Positions 44,206-60,119 of a stretch of DNA of 64,000 nt are shown piece after piece. Under the pieces are notes generated by a model. The model had not been told where the DNA came from, did no database searches, and saw only the letters and a program-made list of their open reading frames with translations. Made by a program: the position numbers and the translations under genes. Location: assembly GCF_001729245.1 (NCBI RefSeq), contig NZ_CP015217.1, positions 3,566,001 to 3,630,000 of the forward strand. Direction: 5' to 3'. Origin of the DNA: Leptospira tipperaryensis. GTDB lineage: Bacteria > Spirochaetota > Leptospiria > Leptospirales > Leptospiraceae. How positions within the stretch are numbered: position 1 is the first letter of the stretch; each line of letters opens with the position of its first letter.

Positions 44206-44687
44206 TTGGAATCTCTGATTTTTTTTACCAACTCCCGATTGGATTCCTGTCTTAAAACCGCATTCTTAAATCTTCTTGTTTCCGCTTCGGTTTCCGGTTT
44301 GATCTGCGGAACGGGACAGGGTTTTTTCGTTTCGTCTAACGCGACAAAGGTGAGGTAAGCGGTGGTCGCCCTTACGACGGTTCCCGTATAAGGATTTTCC
44401 TTGGAAACCTGAACCCCGACTTCCATCGAAGTTCTTCCGGTATAATTGACGCTCGCTTTTAAGATTACGTGATCTCCTACTTCGATCGGAGCTATAAAAT
44501 TGAGCCGATCTACACTTGCGGTCACTGCTTCTTTTCCGCAGTGTCTTTGAGCGACCATGGCCGCGATCATATCGATCCAATACATGAGAGTTCCGCCGAA
44601 CAAGGTTCCGTAGTGATTGGCCTGATCCGGCATAACGATATGTCTAGTCTCAACGGAACTCTGACTGGGTGTTTTTAAATTTTCCAT
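44202..44687 (-). CDS. Acyl-CoA thioesterase, hotdog fold (YciA/BACH-like)
   Basis: The 161-residue protein fits the hexameric hotdog acyl-CoA hydrolases: PDQANHYGTLFGGTLMYWIDMIAA (residues 20-43, with the family Asn and Asp), the strand VDRLNFIAPIEVGD near 60 and GRTSMEVGVQV near 83. It hydrolyses acyl-CoA to free acid and CoA in the cytoplasm. It is followed with 4-nt overlap by an AraC regulator. The GNAT gene ends 4 bp upstream, so GNAT, thioesterase and regulator probably form one transcript. Confidence 0.9.
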   Translation of the reverse strand: MENLKTPSQSSVETRHIVMPDQANHYGTLFGGTLMYWIDMIAAMVAQRHCGKEAVTASVDRLNFIAPIEVGDHVILKASVNYTGRTSMEVGVQVSKENPYTGTVVRATTAYLTFVALDETKKPCPVPQIKPETEAETRRFKNAVLRQESNRELVKKIRDSK

Positions 44688-44691
44688 TCGA

Positions 44692-45312
44692 TTATCTTAA
44701 TATACTTCTTTCCACTTCCATGTAGAAATGATCCGGCACCTTTCCGACCGGTCCGCCGAAACTTCTTGCGTCCACAGTTTGAAAACCCAATCCTTTGTAG
44801 AGTTGAATCGCCGCTTCGTTCTTTTGCGAAACGTCCAAGGAAAGAGTTTTGAATTCGGGGAATGTCTTCGCCATAAATCGAATCAGTTCCTTTCCGATTC
44901 CTTTTCCTCTGTGTTTTTCAGAGACGGCAATATGTCCCAAATAAAGTCTTCCGGATTTCGGGGGACGTATCATTCCCTCGGTCACGAGCCCTCGCCCCAT
45001 CACCTTCGGAGCGGAGAAACCGTAGACTGAAACGATTCTCAGGGCCGTTCCTCCGTTTAGCAGAAGAAACGAAGGTTGTCGATAACTCATGATCGCGCCT
45101 ACTACTTCCCCGTTTAACTCGGCCACAAAATGATTTTTATAAGAGATCGTGTTTCCACGTTTGATAAACGAAGTGCTCAGAAAATCAGAAGGTGTTTTAG
45201 ATCCTTGAGTAAAAACGTAATCCCAAGCGGCCGGACCGGAAGAATAGATCAAGGGAACGATTGCGTCCACGTCTCTGGGTTCCGCTAAACGAATGATGAT
45301 AGATGAGTTCAA
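44692..45312 (-). CDS. GNAT-family N-acetyltransferase
   Basis: From TTG 45312, which has GAGGA at good spacing, the protein is 206 residues. An in-frame extension further upstream has an odd basic sequence and no ribosome site and is rejected. The acetyl-CoA site is LGHIAVSEKHRGKGIGKELI near residue 122, followed by LSLDVSQKNEAAIQLYKGLGF, typical of RimI-like GNATs. Substrate unknown. It lies 50 bp after the CBS gene and 4 bp before the thioesterase gene. Confidence 0.85.
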   Translation of the reverse strand: MNSSIIIRLAEPRDVDAIVPLIYSSGPAAWDYVFTQGSKTPSDFLSTSFIKRGNTISYKNHFVAELNGEVVGAIMSYRQPSFLLLNGGTALRIVSVYGFSAPKVMGRGLVTEGMIRPPKSGRLYLGHIAVSEKHRGKGIGKELIRFMAKTFPEFKTLSLDVSQKNEAAIQLYKGLGFQTVDARSFGGPVGKVPDHFYMEVERSILR

Positions 45313-45362
45313 TGTTTTTCCTCGTTTGTTTTCGCTCAAAGCTAAAAGAATTCGTTCCCGAC

Positions 45363-46004
45363 TCAAGCGAGAAATTCCCTTTCGTTGACTTTGAGAATCG
45401 CGCGGAGCACGTCGCTTCGAGTGATCATTCCGATGATCTGGGCCTGTTCGTTGACAACCGGAAGACAACCGATTCTTTCCTCGAAAAGGACTTTCGAAAT
45501 TTCTCCGATTCCTGCGTACATCTGAACCGAGAGAACTTTTGTTTTCATAATGTCGCCTATCGTTTTTGCTAATCCGACTTCTTTTTCTTTAGTCAATTGC
45601 CATCGCATCCAATCCCGATCCGAAAGAATTCCGCATAACGTAGATTCGTCTTTGATCACGGGAACGTGTCGAAATCGTTTTTGAAAAAAGATTTCTTCCG
45701 CTTTTTCGATCGGATCGTTTTCTTCAAAGCTGACGACGGGAGAAGTCATCAAATCTCGCGCGGTCAGGGAAGACAAAAAGTCCCCTTGTCTGGATTTCAC
45801 GTCTCCCAGAGAAGAATTGGCTTTGTATTCGGAACTCGCTCCTTCGGAAAAACCTTTGGAAACATTCTCTCTCAACGACTTGTCTTCGGTTTCTATTTTT
45901 TTAGAAGAAGACGAAGGAGGAATCGCGTGCAAGGGGTGAACGATTTCGAGTCGTGCGGGAGGAATGTAAGGCTCCGGAACGCCGCGAGAAATCCAAAAGA
46001 ACAA
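45363..46004 (-). CDS. Paired CBS-domain protein
   Basis: The 213-residue protein begins with a low-complexity, Ser/Lys/Glu-rich region (to about 80), then two CBS domains (about 85-140: [15 protein letters not shown]...[19 protein letters not shown]; about 148-205: [13 protein letters not shown]...[21 protein letters not shown]). CBS pairs bind adenosyl ligands such as AMP or ATP and act as energy sensors. The start is TTG, directly after the TAG of the J-domain gene, whose last codons supply a GAGGA-like ribosome site, so the two are coupled. Confidence 0.88.
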   Translation of the reverse strand: MFFWISRGVPEPYIPPARLEIVHPLHAIPPSSSSKKIETEDKSLRENVSKGFSEGASSEYKANSSLGDVKSRQGDFLSSLTARDLMTSPVVSFEENDPIEKAEEIFFQKRFRHVPVIKDESTLCGILSDRDWMRWQLTKEKEVGLAKTIGDIMKTKVLSVQMYAGIGEISKVLFEERIGCLPVVNEQAQIIGMITRSDVLRAILKVNEREFLA

Positions 46005-46880
46005 CTAACTCATCCTCATGATCAAAAAATTATAGGAAGCGATGATTCTCTGAGTCATTTCCAATCCGTCCTTGTTGATGTCCGGATGATACTTCTTGAT
46101 CAACTCTTTGAATCTTTTTTTCAATTCTTCCAAAGTGCAAGGCGCATCGAAACCGAGAACGTCGAGATGTCTTTGTGTTTCCGGATCCATCTCTTGAAAC
46201 ACGGATACGGGTTTTTTCTTTTTCGGCTTTTTGCGAAACGCTCCGAACAACTCATAATAAGCTCGGTCTCTGTATTCTCTTGTGATTTCCCGAAGATGAA
46301 ACAGTTTTGTGTTGAGAATGGAAAAGATATGATTTTTTAAAAAGACATCGGCTCCGTAATCGTTTTGAATCGATTTCGATTCCATAAAGTCGGAGATTCC
46401 GTTTACGACGATTCTTTCAAAGTTAAACTTATCGTCAAAGTAGGAATCGAACGCATCGTCAAAGTCGATCGTAGCGGAAGACAAAAGCAAAAGTAATTCT
46501 TTATCCAGTTCGTGTCTTTCCAATCGATTCTGGATATTTTCCTTTAGATTGATTTGAAGTTCAGCAAGATGATTGTCGTCGAAGTATATTCCACTTTTTG
46601 CAAATTCGTCTCCGATCCCTTCTATCTTAAGAATTTTGGAAAGCAATTGTATGAGAGAGTCCGCCTGCGTCTCGTTAAACCCGGACGCAGCTCTGGAGGA
46701 AAAATGAACTTCGTTTCGAAGGTCGTAAAAAATTCTATAATAATCTTCCTTACGAATATTCAACGCAGAGATGATTTTTTCAACGGAGATATACCACTCG
46801 CAGTTCGTACATCCGGATTGGATGTCGAAAATAATATCCTCTAAGGAGGAACGAATCTGTTCAAAACTTCGAGTTTGCAT
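46005..46880 (-). CDS. C-terminal J-domain protein
   Basis: The first 220 residues are helical and acidic and not recognised; they contain a Cys pair near residue 20 and a basic hinge KKPKKKK near 215. The last 60 residues form a J domain with the essential HPD tripeptide (about 265-267) in [11 protein letters not shown] and the following helix. It should recruit DnaK to a partner chosen by the N-terminal region. It is the first gene of a minus-strand operon (J protein, CBS, GNAT, thioesterase, AraC) and is divergent from cstA with 145 bp between starts. Confidence 0.8.
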   Translation of the reverse strand: MQTRSFEQIRSSLEDIIFDIQSGCTNCEWYISVEKIISALNIRKEDYYRIFYDLRNEVHFSSRAASGFNETQADSLIQLLSKILKIEGIGDEFAKSGIYFDDNHLAELQINLKENIQNRLERHELDKELLLLLSSATIDFDDAFDSYFDDKFNFERIVVNGISDFMESKSIQNDYGADVFLKNHIFSILNTKLFHLREITREYRDRAYYELFGAFRKKPKKKKPVSVFQEMDPETQRHLDVLGFDAPCTLEELKKRFKELIKKYHPDINKDGLEMTQRIIASYNFLIMRMS

Positions 46881-47025
46881 TCTCTTCTACCTCCAGATTT
46901 TCAACCCTATTAAATACGTTCATCAATTCTTTTTCAGAATCTTCTATAAGAATCCGAAACGGAATTCTTCCTCAGCCCAGAAAAAAGGTTTGCTCGGATC
47001 CTTTCTTAACCCCATCCATCCTAAT

Positions 47026-49454
<2,429 letters not shown>

Positions 49455-49521
49455 TTTTACGTTGTGCTCCGTTCTTAAAAAAAACATAGGAAAAAAAACG
49501 TACCAAATTAGAATGTACTGC

Positions 49522-51294
49522 ATGCGGAACCGGATTCTTTCTATTGCAGCTTCCTTCTTATTTTTTTCATATTCTCTAAACGCCGATACTTTTATCAAAA
49601 CGAGTTCCGAGTCTTTCTCGCCGAATTGGGACGGAAGAAATGATATCGTAGAATTTAAAATTTCCAAATCCGCGCTTCCCCGTTTGTTTGATTGGGAATT
49701 GGTCGTCAAGAACGCCGGGGACGATATCGTAAAAACGTTTCGAGCAGATCATCGAAGAAAAAAAGGATTTTCTCTTTTCCCATTTTTACAAGACGAGAAC
49801 AAACTTTCTCCGCTTGAGATTACGATTCCCGAATCCATTCTTTGGAGCGGAGAAGACTCGAAAGGTTTTTTATTACCGGATGGAGAATACAAATACAGGT
49901 TGAGATTGCTGACGGAGAATAAGGAAAATCTTTTGTCCGAAGAGAAATCGATCCTCCTCGATTCTCATCCTCCGAGTTCCGAACTCAGCGCAAAAACAAG
50001 AGTCCTTTTTTTAGCGGGAGAACGTTCGACTTCCAGAATCAATATCTCACAAAAAGTTTTCGGAGAATTCGGAGACAACTTCACCGGAGAATTTTTGGAT
50101 ACCGAAGGGAAGGTGATAAAATCTTATACTTGGAAATTCAAAGACGTTCCTTCCAACTTGAGCTGGGATGGGACCGACTTTTCCAGTAAACAACTTCAGA
50201 GCGGACTCTATTCGTATCGATTGATCGGATTTGATAAAGGAAGAAACGAATCCGTAACTTTGTTAAACGACTTAACGATTCGTAACGAGACGGGCGGAGT
50301 CGATTTGTATTCCGATTCCAAATTGTATTCCTATCTTCCGGGAAGTTTAAAGAGCTCGGTACGATTTCATTCTTTTATTTCACCCAAGATCAAATCCGAT
50401 TCTTATGAGATAGAAATTTTTCAGAAGAATGGAAACGAGGAAAAGAGCGTGTATCGTTTTCGTGATACGGGGGAACCTTCTTCGGAATGGAGATGGGATC
50501 TTAGAAACCAAAGCGGCGACCTGGTTCCTTCAGGCGTTTTCTATTACAGGCTTACGATTCACAGTCGATACGAACGTTATCAATCCTTTCCTTCTTTTTT
50601 TCAGATCACAAAAGATTCTTTCGATCTATCTCTTTCAGTTTCTCCGAAAGAATTTACTCCGGACAACGACGGCAAAAACGATCTCTTAAAAGTTTTTCTT
50701 TCCACTGACGGCGTCGCACTTCAATCCTGGGAAATCACGTTATACGAAACACCACCTTATACAGATTTTAAGAGAAAGGTCAAAACCTGGTCGGGGAACG
50801 GCGCTCCTGCGGAAGAAATTCCCTGGGAAGGTCTGGACGAAACCGGGGTGAGAGTCGGTTCGTTAAGCGACTTCTATTTCGAATGGAAATTTACCGACGT
50901 ATTGGGAAGAGAATCCGGCGGAAAGGGGGCAGAATTTAAAACCGGAATTCTGGTATTGGAAGAGGATAACTCTCTTCGAATTTCGATTCCGGAATCCCAG
51001 GTGGAAGCGAGATGGTGGAGTCTCCCCGGAAAAATCCGTTCTTTGTTAAACGAATTCCCAGGATACAAAATCGAAGTACAGTCTCATTCTTCCCATCAAG
51101 GAGACGAAGAAGTAAATCAGATAACGACGGAAGAACGAGCCAAGACCGCTTTTGAATATTTCTTTTCCAAGTCCGTTCCTTTCGGAAGAATCCGGTTTCG
51201 AGGTTACGGTGAAACTCTTCCCTTGATTCCGGGTTCCGGAAAATACGAAGCCGACAAAAATCAGAGAATCGATTTTTATCTTTCACCTCAATAA
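49522..51294 (+). CDS. Exported Ig-like repeat protein with OmpA-like C-terminal domain
   Basis: The start chosen is ATG 49522, directly before a signal peptide ([21 protein letters not shown]); ATG 49513 is possible. The mature protein has repeated beta-sandwich segments with FlgD/CHU_C-like motifs ([55 protein letters not shown]). The C terminus (about 490-590) looks like an OmpA peptidoglycan-binding domain: [41 protein letters not shown] and [10 protein letters not shown] role as an envelope or adhesion protein tied to the cell wall is likely but unproven. Four bp separate it from the next gene. Confidence 0.75.
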   Translation: MRNRILSIAASFLFFSYSLNADTFIKTSSESFSPNWDGRNDIVEFKISKSALPRLFDWELVVKNAGDDIVKTFRADHRRKKGFSLFPFLQDENKLSPLEITIPESILWSGEDSKGFLLPDGEYKYRLRLLTENKENLLSEEKSILLDSHPPSSELSAKTRVLFLAGERSTSRINISQKVFGEFGDNFTGEFLDTEGKVIKSYTWKFKDVPSNLSWDGTDFSSKQLQSGLYSYRLIGFDKGRNESVTLLNDLTIRNETGGVDLYSDSKLYSYLPGSLKSSVRFHSFISPKIKSDSYEIEIFQKNGNEEKSVYRFRDTGEPSSEWRWDLRNQSGDLVPSGVFYYRLTIHSRYERYQSFPSFFQITKDSFDLSLSVSPKEFTPDNDGKNDLLKVFLSTDGVALQSWEITLYETPPYTDFKRKVKTWSGNGAPAEEIPWEGLDETGVRVGSLSDFYFEWKFTDVLGRESGGKGAEFKTGILVLEEDNSLRISIPESQVEARWWSLPGKIRSLLNEFPGYKIEVQSHSSHQGDEEVNQITTEERAKTAFEYFFSKSVPFGRIRFRGYGETLPLIPGSGKYEADKNQRIDFYLSPQ

Positions 51295-51298
51295 CGTT

Positions 51299-52045
51299 AT
51301 GTGCACTGCGATCATCTATAGAAATCGGGAAACAAAGACTTTCGGTTTGGGTTTTAATCGGGACGAATCCGTAAAAAGAAAACCCTCTACTCTTCCTCAA
51401 AAAATAGGAAACGGTCCGGTTTACGCGATATCTCCTCTCGACGGAGACTATGGAGGAACTTGGATCGGAGTCAATTCCTCTCAGGAGATTTTTTGTCTTC
51501 TGAATTTTTACGAAGCGACTCTGAAACTTCTCAGAAATCCGACCAGCCGAGGACTGCTAGTTCGTTCGTGTTTGTTAAGCGAAGTCAATCCCGACAAATT
51601 AAAAGAGGAAGATCTCGTTAACTTTTACCCGTTCAAATTGGTAAGAATCACACTCGAAAAAACTGACGTTTTTGTCTGGGACGGAAAAGATTTTACCGTA
51701 ACTACAAACGAAGAATCGTTTCAAATCATGGGGAGTTCTTTTACACAAGGACCGAAAGCTCAGGTTTCAAGAGAAGCTGTATTCAAAGAACACTTCCTTC
51801 CTAAAACTCCTCCAAACTCCGAAGAATTTTTACTCTTATCAAAAAACTTTCTGACTTCGCATATTCCCGAAAAAGGGGCCCTTTCTGCGTGTATGCACAG
51901 AAGAGACGCTCACACCGTTTCAAAAACCGAAGTCGTATTAACGGAGAAATTGTTGACGATGACGTACCAGGATGGACAACCTTGTGAATCACCGGATCCG
52001 ACGGTTCTTAATTTGACTTTGACGGATTTTTCGGTATTAGGATAA
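51299..52045 (+). CDS. NRDE/TANGO2-family protein
   Basis: The 248-residue protein begins MCTAII, with Cys2 as in the family, and has the signature NRDES near residue 20, [10 protein letters not shown] near 50 and a C-terminal [15 protein letters not shown] block near 198. TANGO2-like proteins are related to Ntn hydrolases and have been linked to haem handling; the reaction is not settled. The ATG lies 4 bp after the preceding stop, so the genes are co-transcribed. Confidence 0.9.
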   Translation: MCTAIIYRNRETKTFGLGFNRDESVKRKPSTLPQKIGNGPVYAISPLDGDYGGTWIGVNSSQEIFCLLNFYEATLKLLRNPTSRGLLVRSCLLSEVNPDKLKEEDLVNFYPFKLVRITLEKTDVFVWDGKDFTVTTNEESFQIMGSSFTQGPKAQVSREAVFKEHFLPKTPPNSEEFLLLSKNFLTSHIPEKGALSACMHRRDAHTVSKTEVVLTEKLLTMTYQDGQPCESPDPTVLNLTLTDFSVLG

Positions 52046-52055
52046 TTGAACTTAT

Positions 52056-52436
52056 ATGGCCGGCACGAAGTCTTTATTCGACGATTCTTTTGAATACAGA
52101 GATCCAGCTATTCAAAAGAGAAAGAATGCCCGCGTTAAAATCACTTTGGACGCGGAGATGACGATCAAAGGAAAAACGGAGCGACATCCCGTTACGATTC
52201 TCGATATAGGAACCGGCGGCGTGGCTCTCGATTCAAGAATGACCATGTTTGAAGGGGATCGAATTCACCTTCACGCAAAAATCAACGGAAAGGATATGAC
52301 TCTCGAAGCCGAGATCATTCGTTCTTCCGGGAAAAAAGCAAACAGCATTTTCGTAAACATCGCAGACGATCATAAAAACGAAATCCAAGAACTCATTCAT
52401 AAGAAGTTTTTTGAGAAAGAAAAAAAGCTAATTTAA
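52056..52436 (+). CDS. Single-domain PilZ protein
   Basis: The 126-residue protein has the two c-di-GMP-binding signatures, RKNAR (about residues 22-26) and DIGTGG near 50, the latter with Gly in place of the usual Ser of DxSxxG, which may weaken binding. The rest is a PilZ beta barrel ([19 protein letters not shown]). It would act as a cytoplasmic c-di-GMP effector on an unknown partner. It begins 10 bp after the NRDE gene in the same transcript. Confidence 0.85.
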   Translation: MAGTKSLFDDSFEYRDPAIQKRKNARVKITLDAEMTIKGKTERHPVTILDIGTGGVALDSRMTMFEGDRIHLHAKINGKDMTLEAEIIRSSGKKANSIFVNIADDHKNEIQELIHKKFFEKEKKLI

Positions 52437-52576
52437 AATCTTAGTTTTTTGCGACTTAAAGTCAGCGTTCTTTTTTTGGTCGGCTCTTCTTTTTTTAAAA
52501 CGAGATAAATTCAATTCTTAGAATATTCTATTTTTAGATTGATTCCTTTTCGTTTATAAGACAAGATCGAAGTCTC

Positions 52577-53329
52577 ATGAAACCAAAATCAAAAGCCCCA
52601 AAAAAGAAAACAAAGACGGCTTCTCGCGCCCGAAAAGAAAAAATTCCGAACTACGCCATTCTACCTCAAAGCTCCCCCGCACTTGAAAAAGAATCTTTTT
52701 ATGCGAGAATGTTCGCGCGCTTTTACGATCGTTTTATGCATAGAATCGAAAAAACCGTTCTTTTTCGAAAACGAAAACATCTCATACAACCCTTACAAGG
52801 AAGAATTCTTGAAATCGGAAGCGGCACCGGAATCAACTTTCCTTTTTATTCTTCCAAAGCCGAAGTCATCGCAATCGAACCTTCCGCGTCTATGATGGAA
52901 AAAGCAAAAGATAGAATTCGTTCATTGGAAACTCAGTTCGATTTGAAACCACGTCCAAAAATTCGGATGGAAATTCTTGGTCTGGGCAATCCGGAATTGG
53001 AATCCTTGATTCCACCTAACAGTATGGATGCGATTATTTTTACTCTCGTTCTATGCACGGTTCCGGATCCGGTCTATGCAATTCGTTTCGCAAAGTCACG
53101 ATTGAAACGTGGTGGAAAAATTCTGATTTTGGAACACGTAAAAGCGACTTCGAAGGTCGGACAAATTTTACAAAACCTTCTCAATCCATTCTGGAATCAT
53201 TTTGCACAAGGTTGCAATCTCAACAGAGATCCCGCTTCTATCTTAAAGGCAGAAGGTTTTCAACCAATCGAAGAATTTCGTTTTAAAAAAACCTTACCCT
53301 TTTATCAGGCGATCTACAAACTCAAATGA
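52577..53329 (+). CDS. Class I SAM-dependent methyltransferase
   Basis: A basic N-terminal tail (KPKSKAPKKKTKTASRARKE) precedes a class I methyltransferase fold: motif I RILEIGSGTGINFPFY near residue 75, an acidic IAIEPS near 97, DAIIFTLVLCTVPDP near 152 and GGKILILEHV near 178. The family (Methyltransf_11-like, as in YodH/UbiE-like enzymes) methylates small molecules. The substrate cannot be read from the sequence. The gene is convergent with the following membrane-protein gene (12 bp apart). Confidence 0.85.
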   Translation: MKPKSKAPKKKTKTASRARKEKIPNYAILPQSSPALEKESFYARMFARFYDRFMHRIEKTVLFRKRKHLIQPLQGRILEIGSGTGINFPFYSSKAEVIAIEPSASMMEKAKDRIRSLETQFDLKPRPKIRMEILGLGNPELESLIPPNSMDAIIFTLVLCTVPDPVYAIRFAKSRLKRGGKILILEHVKATSKVGQILQNLLNPFWNHFAQGCNLNRDPASILKAEGFQPIEEFRFKKTLPFYQAIYKLK

Positions 53330-53341
53330 AACGTTCGTCTT

Positions 53342-54079
53342 TTACTTCCTTTTGGCTTTCTTAGATTTAGATTTTTTCTTTTCCGGAAACGGTTTTCTTA
53401 AAAAGAATCCGTTCGATTCTTTCACAATCTCCATCAATCGAGAAAGAACTTCCTGATCAAACCCGTTGATCCAATACAGATTTTCAAAATTCATCGTAAA
53501 ATAATAAGTATTGTCTTGTTCGAAGTTTTCTACAGGAAAAAGATATGCGAAGTAGGGAAAGTAATCAACAAACGAATCCCAGTCGTCGATTTTTACTTTC
53601 TCCATTTTTATTAATTCTAAAACCGATTCCCTAATTCTCCAATCCGGAATTTCAAGAGGACCGTTGGCATTCCCAAACGGATCGCTCTTATGTTCGTTAA
53701 CAATGACCCAAAGGCCGATTACGATCGAAGCAAACACGACTAACTTGATCAAGCTGATTGAAAGATCGTTTGTAATTCCTAAACTCTGATAAAGCAGAAG
53801 AAAACTTTCCGATAAGAGTATAACTCCGATTTTTACGGTTTTTCTTTTGTAGGTTACGCGATATTTCTCTTTTTCCGAAACAAACCCGAACGACTCTAAA
53901 AGATCGAATGGAATTCGTAAACCTTTGTTTTCGGAAGGCGAAGTAGACAGGAGAATTCCACGATTGATACTTTCGTTCTTTGAATAAAGAATCGTAAACA
54001 ACCCCACACAGAACGATATCACGAGCAAAACAAATAAAACGAGATCGTATTGATTCGAATCGAACTCCACTTCTACCAC
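53342..54079 (-). CDS. Hypothetical membrane protein
   Basis: The 245-residue protein has one membrane helix at residues 12-33, a basic loop and two further helices (about 85-125), then a soluble C-terminal half with Trp/Asp-rich motifs (IDDWDSFVDYFPYFAYLF, NFENLYWINGF) and a strongly basic tail (KPFPEKKKSKSKKAKRK). I recognise no family. It is the sole minus-strand gene at this point, convergent with the methyltransferase gene. Confidence 0.6.
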   Translation of the reverse strand: MVEVEFDSNQYDLVLFVLLVISFCVGLFTILYSKNESINRGILLSTSPSENKGLRIPFDLLESFGFVSEKEKYRVTYKRKTVKIGVILLSESFLLLYQSLGITNDLSISLIKLVVFASIVIGLWVIVNEHKSDPFGNANGPLEIPDWRIRESVLELIKMEKVKIDDWDSFVDYFPYFAYLFPVENFEQDNTYYFTMNFENLYWINGFDQEVLSRLMEIVKESNGFFLRKPFPEKKKSKSKKAKRK

Positions 54080-54160
54080 CCGAGAATCTGCCGATTCTTC
54101 TCATTAGAATCAACAAACGGCTCGTTACTTTTTGAATAGAATTAGAATTCGATAAACTTC

Positions 54161-54508
54161 CTAGTTTTCTTTGCGATCACCTTCTACGATTACATTGTAT
54201 TTCGCAAAACATACAAACGGAATCAAAGGTAAAACACAAACGGGAAATTTCATTTCGATATCCACATTTTTCAAGATAGAATTGGAAGTTTCCGATTCCA
54301 CTTCTTTCAAATAAGAATTTAATCCAATTGGGAAAAGGCCGCCAAAACCGATTCTATATTTTGCAAATTCAATCGGCTGGGAGAGAACGGTTTTCATTTT
54401 AGGAGTCGGTCTTTCTACGGAGACGTATGCGACTTTTCTATGAGCTTGAGAACAGCTCAAAATCGAAACACAAAGCGCGCACAAAAAGAATTTTAAAACT
54501 AGTTTCAT
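54161..54508 (-). CDS. Small lipoprotein of unknown function
   Basis: The 115-residue product has a lipoprotein signal (VSILSC, about Cys19). The mature part carries a conserved-looking SNSILKNVDIEMKFPVCVLPLIPF and a C-terminal KYNVIVEGD. It overlaps the upstream lipoprotein gene by 4 nt and both are similar in size, so the pair looks like subunits of one envelope complex. No enzyme motif is visible. Confidence 0.65.
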   Translation of the reverse strand: MKLVLKFFLCALCVSILSCSQAHRKVAYVSVERPTPKMKTVLSQPIEFAKYRIGFGGLFPIGLNSYLKEVESETSNSILKNVDIEMKFPVCVLPLIPFVCFAKYNVIVEGDRKEN

Positions 54509-54867
54509 TTTTGATCTTCCTTTGGAATCGTATTGCTGTTCATCGCAAATCCTTTAACAAGAATACAGTGCATCGGAGCAAATGGTCCCGTTGTGTGCGT
54601 GACCTCCGCTTCTATAATCGTATCGTAATCCGTATTTGCGACCGCATTTTTAAAAGCTCCTGCAAGACTGTATGAGAATCCACAGTCCTTGCCTTCTTTT
54701 TTTTCTCCCGCAAGACTTTGTATATTTTCAGGAATCCTTTTTCCATCTAAGTTTTCATAAGACAAAAGATAGATTTTCTGCGTGGTGGAGCAAAACGTAA
54801 AAAACAAAACACAAACCAAAATCGATACCAAAGAGCACATTCGAATTAAAAACATATCCTTCCTCAT
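54505..54867 (-). CDS. Small lipoprotein of unknown function, TRL-like
   Basis: The 120-residue product has a lipoprotein signal (LFFTFC, about Cys26; ATG at residue 5 is an alternative start). The mature domain, DCGFSYSLAGAFKNAVANTDYDTIIEAEV and HCILVKGF, loosely resembles the TRL lipoprotein family found near tRNA loci in other bacteria; that is a weak match by eye. It is the first gene of the two-lipoprotein unit and overlaps the next one by 4 nt. Confidence 0.6.
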   Translation of the reverse strand: MRKDMFLIRMCSLVSILVCVLFFTFCSTTQKIYLLSYENLDGKRIPENIQSLAGEKKEGKDCGFSYSLAGAFKNAVANTDYDTIIEAEVTHTTGPFAPMHCILVKGFAMNSNTIPKEDQK

Positions 54868-55060
54868 TGTATAAAATTAAGTATTTTGAATGTATTTTCA
54901 TTTGGCCGGAAATACAAACTCATTCTTAAAAAGGAAAAGCTCACTTCGTTTTTATTTTCTTGCGCTCCGACTGAATTCCTCTTCCATTTCGAGTTTCAAT
55001 TTATATTAGAAGATAACCTGAAGTGAAATTTAGGATTGATTTCAAAAGGAGGAAAATTTC

Positions 55061-55186
55061 TTGATAAGAGCCTTCGAAAGAATCGGCTCAGGTTGTAAAT
55101 TCAGTAGCGGACATAAGTCTCTAAAACTGGAACCGTCTATTATTTCAGTCCGGATTGAATTTCAGGCTTCGATTTCCCGAAACTAG
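55061..55186 (+). CDS. Possible 41-residue leader peptide
   Basis: A strong AAGGAGG (55047-55053) stands 7 bp before a TTG that opens 41 codons and ends at TAG 55184-55186, 4 bp before the next gene's ATG. The product (start [20 protein letters not shown]) has no recognisable fold. It may be a leader whose translation feeds the exported protein gene, or the ribosome site may be fortuitous. Confidence 0.25.
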   Translation: MIRAFERIGSGCKFSSGHKSLKLEPSIISVRIEFQASISRN

Positions 55187-55190
55187 TTGT

Positions 55191-56000
55191 ATGAAGTTCG
55201 CTTTGGGAATCGGAATCGCTCTTATACTCTGGATCCCCGTTTCCATATCCGCGGACCTTGCGAGCAACGGTGCTACTCATTTGGTCCGTGTTGAAAAGGG
55301 ACTCAAGGTAAACGAGTTCCTCATCAAATCGATGAACAGCTCGATTTCGAACATCGGCTCCGAAACGGACAAAGCCCTCTACAAAAGAATCATTCAACAC
55401 CACGTAGAAACAAACCAACTCTACTTTCAATTTGATCTGGAAAGATCCTACGCAGAACTCAAACGAACTCAAGATCTACTCGTAATTTTGTATTCGAGCG
55501 TGATCGAATCGAGTAAGAAAACGATTCGAGGAGAACTGGCATCCCTCGGTTACCAAGCCGTCCGTGGTACGGAACCTCGACCGAAAAAACACCTCGAACT
55601 CGGTTATCGGGAATTGGCCGCCGCCGAACAAAAAAAACTGATCGCAGACAACACAAGACCGTATCTCCAACCGATCAAATTAGAACTACTTTACGAATCT
55701 CTAAAACTTCTCAAACAATCCAGAAAGTATGTGATCCTACTTTCGATGGAATATCTTTCCGATTTTCCCGCGGATCCGGAAAGCGAAGACTTTATTGGAA
55801 TCCTAAACGAGATCAACAGAGCGATGTTTACTCGAAAAGACGAGTTTGCAAGAATCCACTTTGACAATCATTTCCACGCGTATTCGGGTGAGAATCTCTA
55901 CGATACTTACTGGCAAGATCCCGCCTTAGAAGAATTGGAAAAACCTCTCGGCGAAGTAGACGCAGCCTATCTCCGCGATCGTCGTAAAGCAAAACGTTAA
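55191..56000 (+). CDS. Exported helical protein of unknown function
   Basis: From ATG 55191 the product is 269 residues with a signal peptide (ending ISADLAS, about residue 21). The mature protein is almost entirely helical with heptad-like patterns and many Glu/Lys/Tyr, resembling exported coiled or TPR-like proteins (for example the region around [20 protein letters not shown] and [20 protein letters not shown]). An extension with 12 more codons upstream lacks a signal. It is followed at 8 bp by palindromic element C. Confidence 0.65.
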   Translation: MKFALGIGIALILWIPVSISADLASNGATHLVRVEKGLKVNEFLIKSMNSSISNIGSETDKALYKRIIQHHVETNQLYFQFDLERSYAELKRTQDLLVILYSSVIESSKKTIRGELASLGYQAVRGTEPRPKKHLELGYRELAAAEQKKLIADNTRPYLQPIKLELLYESLKLLKQSRKYVILLSMEYLSDFPADPESEDFIGILNEINRAMFTRKDEFARIHFDNHFHAYSGENLYDTYWQDPALEELEKPLGEVDAAYLRDRRKAKR

Positions 56001-56007
56001 TCGACTA

Positions 56008-56106
56008 CGCGCGAGGGATCGACGCGGTATCAACAAATTGGCTCTTCCCGCAGAGAATTCTTTCGGAGTAATTTTTCAATTTGTTGATAAGAGCCGAGAG
56101 CCCGGT
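56008..56106 (+). repeat. Palindromic element, copy C
   Basis: It has the same organisation as copies A and B but in the opposite direction. The inner stem TATCAACAAATTG (56028-56040) pairs perfectly with CAATTTGTTGATA (56077-56089) across a 36-nt loop. On the complementary strand the left flank reads ACCGGGCTCTCGGCTC and the right flank CCGCGTCGATCCCTCGCGCG, matching A and B. It begins 7 bp after the exported-protein stop. Confidence 0.75.
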
Positions 56107-56231
56107 GGGCGTCTTGGAAAGAAAATTCCTCGTCTCGAAACGGATTCGCCCACGCGCCAAACTCTTTTTTTCAATTGATTTTCTAGAAATTCAGGTGACA
56201 GGGAATTCTTGTCTAGATACAACCTATCCTT

Positions 56232-58280
<2,049 letters not shown>

Positions 58281-58350
58281 AAATCAGAAAGATGATGAGA
58301 GAAGAATCGTTTTTCAATTCGAAACTTTATAGATTCAAAGGACAGATCTT

Positions 58351-58545
58351 ATGAAATATTTAAAACCTCTTTTGTATCCCCTCTACGCGTTAGGACTTAC
58401 GGGTTATCTGACATATACAAATATGTTCGGAGGCGGTTCGAGCAACGTAGATGAGATCGAGAACGTCCCAAAGACCGTGAGAGAAAATCCCGGAGTTTAC
58501 AGAGCTCATTATACAAACTTTATGAGATATTCCGGAGGAAAGTAA
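58351..58545 (+). CDS. Small single-helix membrane protein
   Basis: The 64-residue product has one hydrophobic stretch (PLLYPLYALGLTGYLTYTNMF, about residues 6-26), then a Gly/Asn turn and a soluble tail ending FMRYSGGK. It has a clear AAGGA ribosome site and sits between the DUF4178 and aminopropyltransferase genes. Its size and position suggest a small accessory subunit of that membrane system; I recognise no family. Confidence 0.65.
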   Translation: MKYLKPLLYPLYALGLTGYLTYTNMFGGGSSNVDEIENVPKTVRENPGVYRAHYTNFMRYSGGK

Positions 58546-58551
58546 GACCGT

Positions 58552-60048
<1,497 letters not shown>

Positions 60049-60071
60049 GAAACTCGCACCGGATCAATTCG

Positions 60072-60092
60072 GGCGGCTCCTGAAGTTTTTTC
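60072..60092. repeat. Left copy of a 21-bp direct repeat flanking the GNAT module
   Basis: GGCGGCTCCTGAAGTTTTTTC here is matched at 60756-60776 by a copy that differs at two positions. The two flank element B and the GNAT gene. Confidence 0.55.
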
Positions 60093-60119
60093 TTAGGAGC
60101 AAGATCGATCGTAATTTCA

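Noticed and set aside
45313..45468. N-terminal extension of the GNAT gene at 44692-45312
   Set aside because: The extra 52 codons are an unusual basic sequence overlapping the CBS gene and have no ribosome site, whereas TTG 45312 has GAGGA upstream.
45666..46340. 224-codon plus-strand frame opposite the CBS and J-domain genes
   Set aside because: Arg/Phe/Ser-rich product typical of an antisense frame across two conserved genes.
46771..47025. N-terminal extension of cstA
   Set aside because: The 85 upstream codons overlap the J-domain gene and lack family similarity; the membrane protein begins naturally at ATG 47026.
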